Shown here one piece after another: positions 42,424 to 52,810 of a stretch of 64,000 nucleotides of DNA. The position numbers were made by a program, and so were the translations under genes. How positions within the stretch are numbered: position 1 is the stretch's first letter; each line of letters starts with the position of its first letter. Where the stretch lies: positions 62,001 to 126,000 of the forward strand of contig NZ_CP015103.1 of the NCBI RefSeq assembly GCF_002214505.1, given 5' to 3'. This stretch comes from Thermococcus siculi. Lineage in GTDB: Archaea; Methanobacteriota_B; Thermococci; Thermococcales; Thermococcaceae. The notes under the pieces were generated by a model. That model saw only the letters and a list, made by a program, of their open reading frames with translations. It was not told where the DNA came from and ran no database searches.

Positions 42424-43582
42424 GGTGGCGGTAATCGGAGGCGGGATAATCGGCGTTGCAACGGCCTACGAGCTGGCGAAGCTCGGCGAGGAGGTTATTC
42501 TCTTTGAGAAGAGCTACTTCGGCTCCGGCTCCACCTTCCGCTGCGCCACCGGAATCCGCGCCCAGTTCACGGACGAGGCCAATATAAGGCTCATGAAGCA
42601 CTCCGTCAGGCGCTGGGAGGGGCTGGAGGAGGAGCTGGGGTTCGACATAAACTTCAGGCAGACGGGGTACCTCTTCCTGGCCACGAGCGAGGAGGAAGTC
42701 AAGGCGTTTAAGAACAACATACGACTCCAGAACCGCTTCGGCGTTCCTACGAGGCTGATAGGGATGGAAGAGGCGAAGGAGATAGTCCCCATCCTCAACA
42801 CGGAGCCTTTCCTGGCGGGAGCCTGGAACCCGAAGGACGGGAAGGCGAACCCCTTCAAAACGCTCTTCGCGTACCTCTTCAGGGCGAGGGAGATGGGCGT
42901 CGATGCCAGGGAGCACACGGAGGTCGTTGCCCTCGAGCGCGAGGGAGACACCATCAAGGCTGTGAAGTACAGGAGCAACGGGAGGGTAGAGAGCGTGAAG
43001 GTCGACGCCGTGCTCAACGCCGCGAACGCCTGGGCGCCCCTCATCAACGAAATGGCCGGTTTGAAGCGTGATTTGGTGCCGATAAAGGCCTACAAGCACC
43101 AGCTCGTCAAGACGGAGCCGCTGGAACCCGGCCAGGCGGAGCCGCTGGTCTGCCCACCGAGCTGGAACGACGCCTACATAATCCAGGACGGCGAGGACGG
43201 TGGGATAATCTGCGGGGCCGGAATAGAGCATGAAGCCAGGGGCCTGAACGACTACGAGCCAACCTACGACTTCCTGAGGGGCGTTCTCCGCTACGCGACG
43301 ATGATAGCGCCGCCGCTCAAGTACGCTCACATCGTGCGCCAGTGGGCAGGCTTCTACGCGAAGACACCGGACAAGAACCCCGCCATAGGAAGGCTCCTCG
43401 ACAACTTCTACATCGCTGCGGGCTTCAGCGGGCACGGCTTCATGATGGCGCCCGCGGTTGCCCAAGCGGTGGCGGAGCTTATGGCCAATGGCAGGAGCAG
43501 GGTTCCGCTCGACTGGGAGTGGTACGACCCCTACCGCTTCGAGAGGGGCGAGCTTAGGAGTTCGGCCTTCCAGATAGGGTGA
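42416..43582 (+). CDS. pdhB: L-proline dehydrogenase beta subunit (FAD, DadA/sarcosine oxidase family)
   Basis: About 388 residues. The N-terminal KVAVIGGGIIGVATAYELAKLGEEVILFEK is the FAD-binding Rossmann motif, and GFSGHGFMMAPAVAQAVAEL near the C-terminus is typical of the D-amino acid/sarcosine oxidase fold. In the T. profundus complex this subunit oxidises L-proline to pyrroline-5-carboxylate. A close paralogue lies at 60023-61183. The ATG follows GGGTGGTGACG. Last gene of the operon. Confidence 0.88.
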   Translation: MSKVAVIGGGIIGVATAYELAKLGEEVILFEKSYFGSGSTFRCATGIRAQFTDEANIRLMKHSVRRWEGLEEELGFDINFRQTGYLFLATSEEEVKAFKNNIRLQNRFGVPTRLIGMEEAKEIVPILNTEPFLAGAWNPKDGKANPFKTLFAYLFRAREMGVDAREHTEVVALEREGDTIKAVKYRSNGRVESVKVDAVLNAANAWAPLINEMAGLKRDLVPIKAYKHQLVKTEPLEPGQAEPLVCPPSWNDAYIIQDGEDGGIICGAGIEHEARGLNDYEPTYDFLRGVLRYATMIAPPLKYAHIVRQWAGFYAKTPDKNPAIGRLLDNFYIAAGFSGHGFMMAPAVAQAVAELMANGRSRVPLDWEWYDPYRFERGELRSSAFQIG

Positions 43583-43647
43583 AATACGTTTAACCTGAAC
43601 CAAGCTTTTTTAATTTTTCCATTCCATACCATTTTTGGTGATGCCTA

Positions 43648-44652
43648 GTGGGTATCGTAGAAATCGAGGCGTCAGATATAACTTGGTGGGATATTCTGCC
43701 CGAGCCTTTTGTTGTCTTGATACTCGGGCAGAGGGGTGGCGGTAAGACCGCCCTCGGCCACCTGTTGCTTGAGCTGTTCAGCGACCAAGGAAGAAGAAAG
43801 CCAGCCTATATAATCGGCTTCCCAATGCACAAGAGGCACCTATTGCCCGACTGGATTACTCCGCTCGACGAGCTGTACTTCCCGGATAACAGTGTGGTCC
43901 TACTCCACGAGGCCCACTTCTACCTGCACGCCAGGAGGAGCATGGCCGACCAGAACGTCGAGATTGACAAGCTCATAACCGTCAGCAGGCACAAGAACGT
44001 TGACATCATTGTGGAAACCCAGCAGAGCTTCAGGCTGGACAGGAACATCGTGGCTGAGGTTGACGCCCTGATATTCCGCGTTCCCGAGCTTATGCAGGAG
44101 AAGTTCGAGAGGCCCGAGGTCCGCTGGATCACCGAGATGGCTAAGGAGGCGTTTAAGCCATACGTGGAGGAGTACATGGTAGTGCAGGACGGCGAAGTCG
44201 TTGGCAGTTTCAGGCGCATAAAGCCCGAGGCCTTGAAGAAAGCCTTCATCTATGGCAAGAATTACGTGGGTATGTACCCTCACGACATCCCACTGCCGAG
44301 CTACTGGAGCGAGGAGATAAGCAGGGCCTACGGCGAACTAAGGGAAGATAGGGTGGAAAAGGCGGCCAGTGAGGACCCGTTGGTGGCGTTGATAGTAAAG
44401 GACGAGAGGTACAAGAAAATACTCCAGAAGGCGCTTGAGGTCGAAAAACAACTTGAGGAGAAAGGTTGGAGTGACTTTGGGTGGGAAGCATATGAGGTTG
44501 GTGCCATTGGTTCAGAACTAGTCAAGTTGCGCAAAATGGGTGTCGTTGATGTGATAACAAAAACCAACAGACACACACATTACCGCATCATAGACCCGGA
44601 GCGTGTTAGAAAAGCTCTTGAAGTTGTAGAGAACCTAGAATGGGGAAGATAA
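43648..44652 (+). CDS. P-loop ATPase of the HerA/FtsK-like or phage/plasmid DNA-handling type, with C-terminal winged helix
   Basis: 334 residues. Walker A is LILGQRGGGKTALG near residue 27, Walker B VVLLHEAHFYLHARR near 88, and VETQQSFRLD is a sensor-1-like stretch. The last 80 residues (SELVKLRKMGVVDVITKTNRHTHYRIID) look like a winged helix. Such ATPases occur in archaeal plasmids and integrated elements, where they handle DNA; a cellular role is unknown. No integrase or other mobile genes flank it. The GTG start follows GGTGAT. The gene looks intact. Base use becomes AT-rich in its last 200 bases, consistent with an acquired gene. Confidence 0.7.
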   Translation: MGIVEIEASDITWWDILPEPFVVLILGQRGGGKTALGHLLLELFSDQGRRKPAYIIGFPMHKRHLLPDWITPLDELYFPDNSVVLLHEAHFYLHARRSMADQNVEIDKLITVSRHKNVDIIVETQQSFRLDRNIVAEVDALIFRVPELMQEKFERPEVRWITEMAKEAFKPYVEEYMVVQDGEVVGSFRRIKPEALKKAFIYGKNYVGMYPHDIPLPSYWSEEISRAYGELREDRVEKAASEDPLVALIVKDERYKKILQKALEVEKQLEEKGWSDFGWEAYEVGAIGSELVKLRKMGVVDVITKTNRHTHYRIIDPERVRKALEVVENLEWGR

Positions 44653-44759
44653 GAAAAGAGACCAGTAGTAATAAACATGCCGAATATCGCTTAAAAAACA
44701 AGCAGCAAATAGAAGAGGCTCTCGAAATAATTCGTGGAATTCTAAGTGGGGAGGGATAA
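44640..44759 (+). CDS. Small ORF (39 residues) overlapping the ATPase gene end
   Basis: ATG 44640 starts 13 bases before the end of the ATPase gene in another frame and runs to TAA at 44757-44759. The product is highly charged (Lys/Glu-rich) and would be a short amphipathic helix (QQIEEALEIIRGILSGEG). No clear ribosome binding site is seen; coupling to the upstream gene would be needed. It may be a translated partner of the ATPase or a chance frame. Confidence 0.35.
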   Translation: MGKIRKETSSNKHAEYRLKNKQQIEEALEIIRGILSGEG

Positions 44760-44804
44760 TAAAGCCAATTAGTCTCTCTTAACTTCTATATTTACAATTC
44801 CTAG

Positions 44805-45530
<726 letters not shown>

Positions 45531-45639
45531 GGTTTCCTTTACTTATGTCTCCATTTATCCGTTCACGCTTCGATTTTATGATGGATACCTAAAAGCCATC
45601 TTTTTATACTCCTTCTCCCTTCTCTCTCCGGTGGTGTCC

Positions 45640-46959
45640 ATGAAAGTTGTCGTGGTCGGTTCTGGTACAGCTGGAAGCAACTTCGCCCTCTTCATGCGCA
45701 AGCTCGACAGAAAGGCCGAGATAACCGTCATCGGAAAGGAACCAACGATGCAGTATTCACCCTGTGCTCTCCCCCACGTCATAAGCGGCACGATCGAGAA
45801 GCCCGAGGACGTTATCGTCTTCTCGAACGAGTTCTACGAGAAGCAGAAGATAAACCTCATGCTCGGAACGGAGGTCAAATCCATAGACCGCGAGAGAAAG
45901 GTCGTGATCACTGATGATGGCGAGGTCCCCTACGACAAGCTCGTTCTGGCGGTCGGATCGAAGGCCTTCGTTCCGCCGATAAAGGGCGTTGAGAACGAAG
46001 GCGTCTTCACGCTCAAGAGCCTCGACGACGTGCGCAGAATTAAATCCTGCATCGCCGAGAGGAAGCCGAAGAAAGCTGTAGTCATCGGCGCTGGACTAAT
46101 AGGCCTTGAGGGCGCTGAAGCCTTCGCCAAGCTCGGCATGGAGGTTCTTGTGGTAGAGCTGATGGATCGCCTAATGCCCACCATGCTCGATAAGGACACG
46201 GCGAAGCTCGTCCAGGCGGAGATGGAAAAGCACGGCGTTTCCTTCAGGTTTGGAGTTGGAGTTAGCGAGATAGTCGGAAGCCCCGTTGAGGCGGTTAAGA
46301 TTGGGGAAGAGGAGGTTCCGGCTGATATGGTTCTCGTTGCCACCGGAGTAAGGGCCAACACCGATCTAGCAAAGCAGGCCGGCCTCGAAGTGAACAGGGG
46401 CATAGTTGTGAATGAGCACCTTCAGACAAGCGACCCTGACATCTACGCGATAGGCGACTGTGCCGAAGTCATCGACGCCGTAACCGGCGGCAGAATCCTC
46501 AGCCAGCTCGGAACTTCAGCGGTAAGGATGGCGAAGGTTGCCGCTGAACACATAGCTGGAAAGGACGTCGCCTTTAGACCGGTCTTCAACACGGCAATAA
46601 CGGAACTCTTCGGCCTCGAAATCGGCACCTTCGGAATCACCGAGGAGAGGGCGAAGAGGGAGGGCATTGAAATAGCCGTCGGCAAGTTCAAGGGATCGAC
46701 GAAGCCGGAGTACTATCCGGGCGGTAAGCCGATAACCGTAAAGCTTATCTTCAGAAAAACAGACCGGAAGCTAATCGGCGGCCAGATAGTGGGTGGAGAA
46801 AGGGTGTGGGGCAGGATAATGACGCTCTCCGCCCTGGCGCAGAAGGGAGCAACGGTTGAGGATGTTGCCTACCTTGAGACGGCCTACGCCCCGCCGATAA
46901 GCCCGACCATCGACCCGATAACGGTCGCGGCGGAGATGGCGCAGAGGAGGTTCCGCTGA
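45640..46959 (+). CDS. CoA-disulfide reductase/NADH oxidase family flavoprotein
   Basis: About 439 residues of the pyridine nucleotide-disulfide oxidoreductase class with one redox Cys, in YSPCALPHVISG near residue 43. FAD motif VVVVGSGTAGSNFALFMRKLD, NAD(P) motif AVVIGAGLIGLEGAEAFAKLG, and YAIGDCAEV. In Thermococcales such enzymes reduce CoA disulfide, polysulfide or sulfur (NSR) or oxygen (NOX); which applies here cannot be told. Start ATG 45640 follows GGTGGTGTCC and a TTTTTATACT TATA-like box at 45601-45610. The UbiA gene follows with no gap. Confidence 0.88.
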   Translation: MKVVVVGSGTAGSNFALFMRKLDRKAEITVIGKEPTMQYSPCALPHVISGTIEKPEDVIVFSNEFYEKQKINLMLGTEVKSIDRERKVVITDDGEVPYDKLVLAVGSKAFVPPIKGVENEGVFTLKSLDDVRRIKSCIAERKPKKAVVIGAGLIGLEGAEAFAKLGMEVLVVELMDRLMPTMLDKDTAKLVQAEMEKHGVSFRFGVGVSEIVGSPVEAVKIGEEEVPADMVLVATGVRANTDLAKQAGLEVNRGIVVNEHLQTSDPDIYAIGDCAEVIDAVTGGRILSQLGTSAVRMAKVAAEHIAGKDVAFRPVFNTAITELFGLEIGTFGITEERAKREGIEIAVGKFKGSTKPEYYPGGKPITVKLIFRKTDRKLIGGQIVGGERVWGRIMTLSALAQKGATVEDVAYLETAYAPPISPTIDPITVAAEMAQRRFR

Positions 46960-47808
46960 GTGGATTTCGGAACCCTGGTTTCCCTTTTACGTCCCAAATT
47001 TTCACTTCCGTCCCTGATTCCGGGCCTGGTAGCCTTCACCATCGCCCGCTATCACTATGGAGTATCCTTCACGACCGACTTCTTTCTGGCCATGCTGGTG
47101 ATATTCCTCGTGACCTCCGCCGGGCTGGTCATAAACGAGTACTACGACTACGACCTCGACGTCCTGGCCGGCAGGACGGAGCTGCCCCTCGTGAGCGGAA
47201 ACATCAAGCTCTGGACGGCAAAACTCCTCGGTTACGGCCTCTTCATCCCCGCCCTCGTGACCTCGGCGCTGATATCGCTGAAGGCGCTTCTCATAACCAC
47301 AATTGCCTCCTTCCTTGCCATTGCCTACTCCGCGCCACCGCTGAGGCTCAAGTCGAGGCCCCTGCTCGATTCCATCACCAACGGCCTCGCGTACGGCCCT
47401 GTGACGATGGGCCTCGTCTTTGAGTCTTTGGAACTCCCGATGGGGTGGGCACTGGTCTATTCCCTCCCCTTCTTCGTCGTCCTCTCCGCAGGCCACATGC
47501 TCCTGGCCGTTCCCACAATAGAGGAGGATCTAGCTTTGGGCGCGAGAACCTCCGCGGCGTGGCTCGGCAGGGAAAGGGGCATAAAGGTCGGCATCCTCCT
47601 GTTCGCTCTTGCCTCCGCGATGGTCGTTGCCTACTGCCTCCTCGGCTACTATCCCCTTCTCTCCGTCTCGTTCCTTCCCTTCGTGGCCTACGCGACGTTA
47701 CAGCTCTGGCGATGGATGGAGGGAGCCAGCAGGAAGGAAGTCTTCAAGAAGATGGAGATCTCTTTCCTCCTCGGTGCGACCGCATTCCTTCTCCCGTTCT
47801 TCCTCTAA
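46960..47808 (+). CDS. UbiA-family prenyltransferase
   Basis: 282 residues, eight or nine hydrophobic segments. INEYYDYDLDVLAGR is the first Asp-rich motif (NDxxDxxxD type) that binds prenyl diphosphate; the second Asp motif is degenerate here (VPTIEEDLALGARTSAAWLG). Archaeal members attach isoprenoid chains to glycerol-1-phosphate ethers (DGGGP synthase) or to other acceptors. The GTG start directly follows the previous stop, with GGAGG further upstream, so the gene is cotranscribed with the flavoprotein. Confidence 0.83.
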   Translation: MDFGTLVSLLRPKFSLPSLIPGLVAFTIARYHYGVSFTTDFFLAMLVIFLVTSAGLVINEYYDYDLDVLAGRTELPLVSGNIKLWTAKLLGYGLFIPALVTSALISLKALLITTIASFLAIAYSAPPLRLKSRPLLDSITNGLAYGPVTMGLVFESLELPMGWALVYSLPFFVVLSAGHMLLAVPTIEEDLALGARTSAAWLGRERGIKVGILLFALASAMVVAYCLLGYYPLLSVSFLPFVAYATLQLWRWMEGASRKEVFKKMEISFLLGATAFLLPFFL

Positions 47809-47867
47809 GCCCCAAAGCTCAACAAAGTTTAAGTGTTCTCCCGACAACTTAGGTTTTAGGTGATGGT

Positions 47868-49613
47868 ATGAAGGTGGAGGAGAGGGATAGAATCCTGCTC
47901 GGGATAGGGGCTGGAATACTTCTGGCATCATCGCTCAGGGTCTTCGTGGCCGGGGCCTACTCCAGCCTCGAAAAGACCTTCTTCTACGGCATGAACTTTC
48001 CATCCGGGCTTGGAATAGTGCTATTTATCATAGCGGCCTTCCTCGTTGGCAGGATGAGCCGGAAGGCTGGCGCGGTCATAATGATGGCCTACGCCCTGGC
48101 GGCGCTCCTCACGGACGCCACTGAATACACCCACTTAATAGCCGCTTTCACCCTTCCGATCGCCCTGGCCCTCGTTAAGGAACTCGACGTCAAGTACCTC
48201 GCTATTGGCCTCATTGCGGACCTAAGCCTCCGCGTTCTGGCGGTTGGCGGCGAGCCTATAGACTTTCCGCACACCCGAGTACTCTTGGCGGTTCTGATAC
48301 TCCTCGGGGCTTACGCCCTCTGGAGGGAGCCTGGAACCCTCAAGAAGCCCGGCTTTGGTCTCTATGCCTTCGCATCACTCCTTGAACTGGGGTTGATTTA
48401 CCCGAACGCGATCATGCGCTACTCCGGAATTACCGTTTACTACCTGCCTCAGTTCATAGGATTCTCGTTCGTAGTCGCCCTGGCGATCCTCCTCGGACCG
48501 TACCTGGGCAAAAAGCCGAACATCGCCGTACTCCTGCTGATCCTCGGCTCCGCGGCGCTCTTCATGAAGCCAGCCGCTTTAATCGGTCTCCCGCTGGCGC
48601 TGGCATCTGCAATAGCTCTCGTCGAAAGCTCCAAGGGCAGCAGGGGAGGTGTCATTGGAGCGGTCTACCTCTTCCTCGTCGCGACCCTTGGAATCGGGGC
48701 CTACGTTGGCAGGGACATAGGTCTGGCCTTCATGGAGGACAGGCTCGAGGCGCTCATTCTCGTTGCATCCGTGGTCTACGCCCTGAGCGCCTACGGAAAG
48801 TCTGTGGAGGTCAGGGTTTCAAGCGTAAGGGAGATAGCGGCTTCCCTCGCCGGTCTTGTCCTGGCTTCCGCCATCGTCCTGGCCCTCTTCAACGCTTCCC
48901 CGGTATACGAACCGGCCAAAAAAGAGGTTCTCATCTGGACCTACAACGTCCACCAGGGGTTCGGGCCGTACGACGGGAAGTTCAACGGCTACGAGCTCGT
49001 TAACCTGCTGAGGGAGCAGAAACCGGACATCTGGGTGGCCCAGGAGGTCGTCGGAGGGATGATAGGCAACGGCTACCAGGACGTTCCGCTGTTCGTATCG
49101 GCCTATCTCGGCTACGCCTACGAGTACAAGCCCGCCGTGGAAGGCACCTACGGTATAGCGGTATTCTCGCACTGGCACATGAAGACCGAGGGTGACCTCA
49201 ACCTTGAGAGCGTGGGACAGGCGAGACCTGCCCAGAAGGTTAGCTTTGAGGAGTTGAACCTCGTCCTGGTGAACGTCCACATGGGGCTGAGCGAGGAGGA
49301 GAGGGCGATGCAGGCCGAGGAGCTCCTCAAGTTCGCGGAGAGCGAACCGGTCGCAGAGATGATAGCCGGCGACACCAACGCCGAGCCGGAGGAGAAGGCG
49401 ATAGAGATACTTACCCGCGACTACAGGGATGCATTTGAGCAGAGGCCGCCCTACACCTTCCTCTGGGAGAGGAACGGAGTCAGAGACGAGGAGAACATAG
49501 ACTACATCCTGCTTAAGAAGAACTGGCCGGCAGGGGTCAAAGATTACGGCTGCCTCTGCGATGTGGAGGTTTCCGACCACAGGCCGGTGTGGGCGCTGGT
49601 GGAGCTTCCGTGA
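47868..49613 (+). CDS. CWH43/PGAP2IP-like membrane protein with C-terminal endonuclease/exonuclease/phosphatase domain
   Basis: 581 residues. Residues 1-355 form about ten membrane spans. Residues 360-580 are an EEP-fold phosphodiesterase: [40 protein letters not shown] and [10 protein letters not shown] supply metal and catalytic residues. This membrane-plus-EEP arrangement matches yeast Cwh43 and human PGAP2IP, which remodel lipid anchors of secreted proteins. A related role in archaeal lipids or protein anchors is an inference. The ATG follows GGTGATGGT and an AAGTTTAAG promoter-like box at 47825. Confidence 0.8.
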   Translation: MKVEERDRILLGIGAGILLASSLRVFVAGAYSSLEKTFFYGMNFPSGLGIVLFIIAAFLVGRMSRKAGAVIMMAYALAALLTDATEYTHLIAAFTLPIALALVKELDVKYLAIGLIADLSLRVLAVGGEPIDFPHTRVLLAVLILLGAYALWREPGTLKKPGFGLYAFASLLELGLIYPNAIMRYSGITVYYLPQFIGFSFVVALAILLGPYLGKKPNIAVLLLILGSAALFMKPAALIGLPLALASAIALVESSKGSRGGVIGAVYLFLVATLGIGAYVGRDIGLAFMEDRLEALILVASVVYALSAYGKSVEVRVSSVREIAASLAGLVLASAIVLALFNASPVYEPAKKEVLIWTYNVHQGFGPYDGKFNGYELVNLLREQKPDIWVAQEVVGGMIGNGYQDVPLFVSAYLGYAYEYKPAVEGTYGIAVFSHWHMKTEGDLNLESVGQARPAQKVSFEELNLVLVNVHMGLSEEERAMQAEELLKFAESEPVAEMIAGDTNAEPEEKAIEILTRDYRDAFEQRPPYTFLWERNGVRDEENIDYILLKKNWPAGVKDYGCLCDVEVSDHRPVWALVELP

Positions 49614-49644
49614 CGTTTTTAGCTTTTCTTCCCAACTTTTTCCA

Positions 49645-50187
49645 ATGGGGTCAAAGAGAACGAGGGTCAGCAAGCTGATGGCCTACATACTAAGACATGC
49701 CCCGGAGGAGTTCGGTCTCAAGCCGGATGTTGAGGGCTTCGTTCCCTTACGGAAACTCGTTGATGCCCTTAGGACAGTTTATCCAGACGTTACGGAGGAG
49801 TTCGTACGTAGAATAGTGGAGAACGACCCGAAGGGCCGCTACGAAATCAGAAGGGACAAAATCAGGGCCCGTTACGGCCACAGCTATCCAGTCTCCCTGA
49901 ACCACGAGGAAGACACCGAGAGCCGCTTTCTGTATCACGGGACGCCGAGGAGAAACCTGCCCTCCACCTTAAAGGAGGGCCTCAAGCCCATGAAGCGGCA
50001 GTTCGTCCACCTCAGCACTTCCAGAACGGAGGCCCTCGAAACGGGGAGGAGGCACGGCAGGGACGTCGTGCTACTCATCATCGACACCGACTGCCTGAGG
50101 AGGAAAGACCTGAAGGTCTACAGGGCCGGAAAGAACGTCCGCATAGTGGAACGCGTTCCGCCTGAGTGCATCACTCTGGAAGTGTAG
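49645..50187 (+). CDS. kptA: RNA 2'-phosphotransferase (Tpt1/KptA)
   Basis: About 180 residues. Transfers an RNA 2'-phosphate to NAD, and in archaea may remove phosphates or act on nucleic-acid ends. The N-terminal [29 protein letters not shown] is the family signature (LRHxPxxxGL-x-DxxGWV); the catalytic Arg, His and Arg appear at LRH, YGHSYPV and LYHGT, with FVHLST after. ATG 49645 lies about 28 bases past a CGTTTTTAGC TATA-like box, so the mRNA is nearly leaderless. Confidence 0.9.
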   Translation: MGSKRTRVSKLMAYILRHAPEEFGLKPDVEGFVPLRKLVDALRTVYPDVTEEFVRRIVENDPKGRYEIRRDKIRARYGHSYPVSLNHEEDTESRFLYHGTPRRNLPSTLKEGLKPMKRQFVHLSTSRTEALETGRRHGRDVVLLIIDTDCLRRKDLKVYRAGKNVRIVERVPPECITLEV

Positions 50188-50235
50188 TGCAGAAAGCTCA
50201 TATACCTTCCATCCCTATTCTGAAAGGGTGGAACC

Positions 50236-51510
50236 ATGTGTGACATTCTCATTGCGACCCCTGAGGCCACCAGAGAAGGAATCACCCTCTTCGCCAAGAA
50301 CAGCGACCGCGAGCCTAACGAGGCCCAGGTTCTTGAGTTCATCCCGAGGATGAAGCACGATGAGGAGATGGTGAAGCTTACCTACGTCGAGTTCCCGCAG
50401 GTGAAGGAAACCTATGCGGTCATCCTATCCCGTCCCTGGTGGATGTGGGGGGCCGAGATGGGCGTCAACGAGTTCGAGGTGGCCATAGGGAACACCGCCG
50501 TCTTCACGAAGGTCAAAGTTCCGGAGAGGGGAATAACGGGCATGGACATGATACGCCTCGCCCTTGAAAGGACGAAGAGCGCGAGAGAAGCCTTGGACTT
50601 CATAGTCTCCCTCGTGGAGCAGGGCCTGCAGGGTGGGAACGGGAGCAAGAGCCACAAGCTCTACTACTTCAGCTCCTTCATAATTGCAGACCCCAAGGAG
50701 GCGTGGGTTCTTGAGACTGTCGGTAAGGAGTGGGCGGCAAAGAGGATCGAGGGAGTCTATTCGATATCAAACGCTCTGACGATAGAGAAGGAGTGGGACA
50801 TGGCCTCCGAGGGCGTTGAGAAGCTCTCTAGGAAGGGGAGCTTTAACTTCGCGAAGCACTTCTCGGACAGGTTTTACACGCACTTCGCCCACGGGAGGGA
50901 GAGGAGGGCCTTCACCCTTGGGAAGCTGAAGGAGAGAGAGGGCGAGATAACGCTCGAATACATGATGTCCCTTCTGCGCTCCCACTCGTTCGAGCCATAC
51001 AGCCCGGAGAAAGGCTCGATGAGGGACATCTGCATGCACTATGGGGGCTTAACGAGACCGTCTCAGACGGCATCATCACAGGTCTCGGAACTCGGAAAGG
51101 GCATTCACTGGTTCACGGGCACCTCGAACCCCTGTCTCAGCATCTTCAAGCCGATAACATTTGCTGGGGGCCTTCCCGACCTCGGAAAGGAGCCAACTGA
51201 CAAGTACGACCCCGATGCCTACTGGTGGCGCTTCGAGGCCTTCCACAGAAAGTTTCTCACGAACTACCGCTCCCACATAGACGACTTTTCCCGCGAGAGG
51301 GACGCCCTTCAGGCGGATATAATCCAGAAGGCGAGGGAGATAGAGAAGACTCCGGAGGACTTGAAGGCCCTAACGGAGTGGACCTTCAGGGAGGAAAAGC
51401 TCTTCCTCGAAAGGTGGGAGAAGCTGGTAAAGCCCGGGAAGCTGCCCTTTCTCTTTGGGAAGAATTGGAGGAAGGTCAACGAAGATGCCGGGCTTAGAAT
51501 GGAGGGTTGA
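50236..51510 (+). CDS. Peptidase C69/U34 family dipeptidase (secernin-like)
   Basis: 424 residues. The MCD N-terminus, with Cys2 as Ntn nucleophile after Met removal, followed by LFAKNSDREPNEAQ, is characteristic of secernin-type dipeptidases. WMWGAEMGVNEFEVAIGN is another conserved segment. It would hydrolyse dipeptides in the cytosol, consistent with peptide growth. ATG 50236 follows GGGTGGAACC. The GH1 gene starts 2 bases after its end. Confidence 0.87.
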   Translation: MCDILIATPEATREGITLFAKNSDREPNEAQVLEFIPRMKHDEEMVKLTYVEFPQVKETYAVILSRPWWMWGAEMGVNEFEVAIGNTAVFTKVKVPERGITGMDMIRLALERTKSAREALDFIVSLVEQGLQGGNGSKSHKLYYFSSFIIADPKEAWVLETVGKEWAAKRIEGVYSISNALTIEKEWDMASEGVEKLSRKGSFNFAKHFSDRFYTHFAHGRERRAFTLGKLKEREGEITLEYMMSLLRSHSFEPYSPEKGSMRDICMHYGGLTRPSQTASSQVSELGKGIHWFTGTSNPCLSIFKPITFAGGLPDLGKEPTDKYDPDAYWWRFEAFHRKFLTNYRSHIDDFSRERDALQADIIQKAREIEKTPEDLKALTEWTFREEKLFLERWEKLVKPGKLPFLFGKNWRKVNEDAGLRMEG

Positions 51511-51512
51511 AG

Positions 51513-52755
51513 ATGAAGTTTCCCGAGGGCTTTCTGTTCGGAACCGCGACCTCCTCCTACCAGATAGAGGGGGACAACAGGTGGAGCGACTGGTGGTACT
51601 GGGCTGAGAAGGGGAAGCTCCCGCACGCGGGCAAGGCCTGCAACTCCTGGGAGCTGTACGAGAAGGACATAGAGCTGATGGCGGAGCTGGGGTACGGGGC
51701 ATACCGCTTTTCGATAGAGTGGGGCAGGATTTTTCCAGAGGAAGGCAAGCCTAACGAGGAAGCTTTAATGCGCTACCAAGGGATCATCGACCTGCTCAAT
51801 GAGAAGGGCATCACGCCCATGCTCACTCTCCATCACTTCACCCTGCCAACGTGGTTCGCCCTCAGGGGAGGCTTTGAGAGAGGAGAATCTTGAGCACTGG
51901 AGGAGCTACGTCGAGCTGATAGCGGACAACATTGAGGGAGTAGAGCTGGTTGCAACCTTCAACGAGCCGATGGTTTATGCTGTGGCCTCCTACCTTGAGG
52001 GCATATTCCCACCGTTCAGGAGGAACCCGCTGAAGGCCGAGAAGGTAGTAGCGAACCTCATCAGGGCACACGCAATAGCCTACGAGGTTCTCCATGGAAA
52101 GTTCAAAGTCGGGATAGTGAAGAACCGCCCTCACTTCGTCCCGGCGAGCGACTCCGAGAGGGACAGGAAAGCGGCAGAGGAGTTGGACTACACCTTCAAC
52201 CGCTCGATTCTGGACGGAATCCTCACGGGGGAGTTCAGGGGCTTTCTCAGGAGGTTTGAAGTCCCCGCCAGCGGCCTCGACTGGCTCGGGATGAACTACT
52301 ACAACATCATGAAGGTCAGAGCAGTGCGGAACCCGCTCAGGCGCTTCGAGGTTGAGGACGCAGGGGTAAGCAGGAAGACCGACATGGGCTGGAGCGTCTA
52401 CCCCAGGGGGATTTACGAGGGGCTGAAGGCCTTTTCGGAGTACGGGCTTCCCCTCTACGTGACGGAGAACGGGATAGCGACCCTCGACGACGAGTGGCGC
52501 ATCGAGTTCATAATCCGGCACCTCCAGTACGTCCACAGGGCCGTCGAGGAAGGAATCGACGTTGGGGGCTACTTCTACTGGTCACTGCTCGACAACTACG
52601 AGTGGGCCGAAGGTTTCAGACCGCGCTTCGGGCTGGTTGAGGTGGACTATGAAACGTTCGAGAGAAAACCGAGGAGGAGTGCGTACGTTTACGGCGAGAT
52701 AGCGAAGAGCGGGGAAATAAGCGATGAACTGCTTGAGAAGTACACCACAGATTAA
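51513..52755 (+). pseudogene. GH1 beta-glycosidase, disrupted by a frameshift
   Basis: Residues 1-125 (start KFPEGFLFGTATSSYQIEG, through HHFTLPTWFALRGGFERG) stop early at 51891-51893; the rest of the protein continues in the next frame from about 51880 (REENLEHWRSYVELI onward). Both parts match GH1 enzymes of about 420 residues such as Pyrococcus horikoshii BGPh: acid/base TFNEP and nucleophile YVTENG lie in the second part. The frame changes in the GA-rich run GAGAGAGGAG near 51875-51885. The ATG follows GGAGGGTTGAAG. A second 3' tail of the gene lies beyond an inserted segment at 54335-54382. It could be a real mutation, a sequencing error in the GA run, or a site of programmed frameshifting. 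Confidence 0.85.
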
Positions 52756-52790
52756 CCCCCGAAGCTATTTTCCTTACCATTCCCCAGTAC

Positions 52791-52810
52791 AAAAAAGAGA
52801 AAAGGAGGTC
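52791..52810. repeat. Direct repeat at the left edge of the inserted segment
   Basis: AAAAAAGAGAAAAGGAGGTC, matched at 54303-54322 by AAAAAGACGAAAAGGAGGTC (one small indel). The two copies bracket the secreted-protein gene and the left copy covers its stop codon. Purine-rich repeats could match by chance, but position favours a link to the insertion. Confidence 0.4.
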
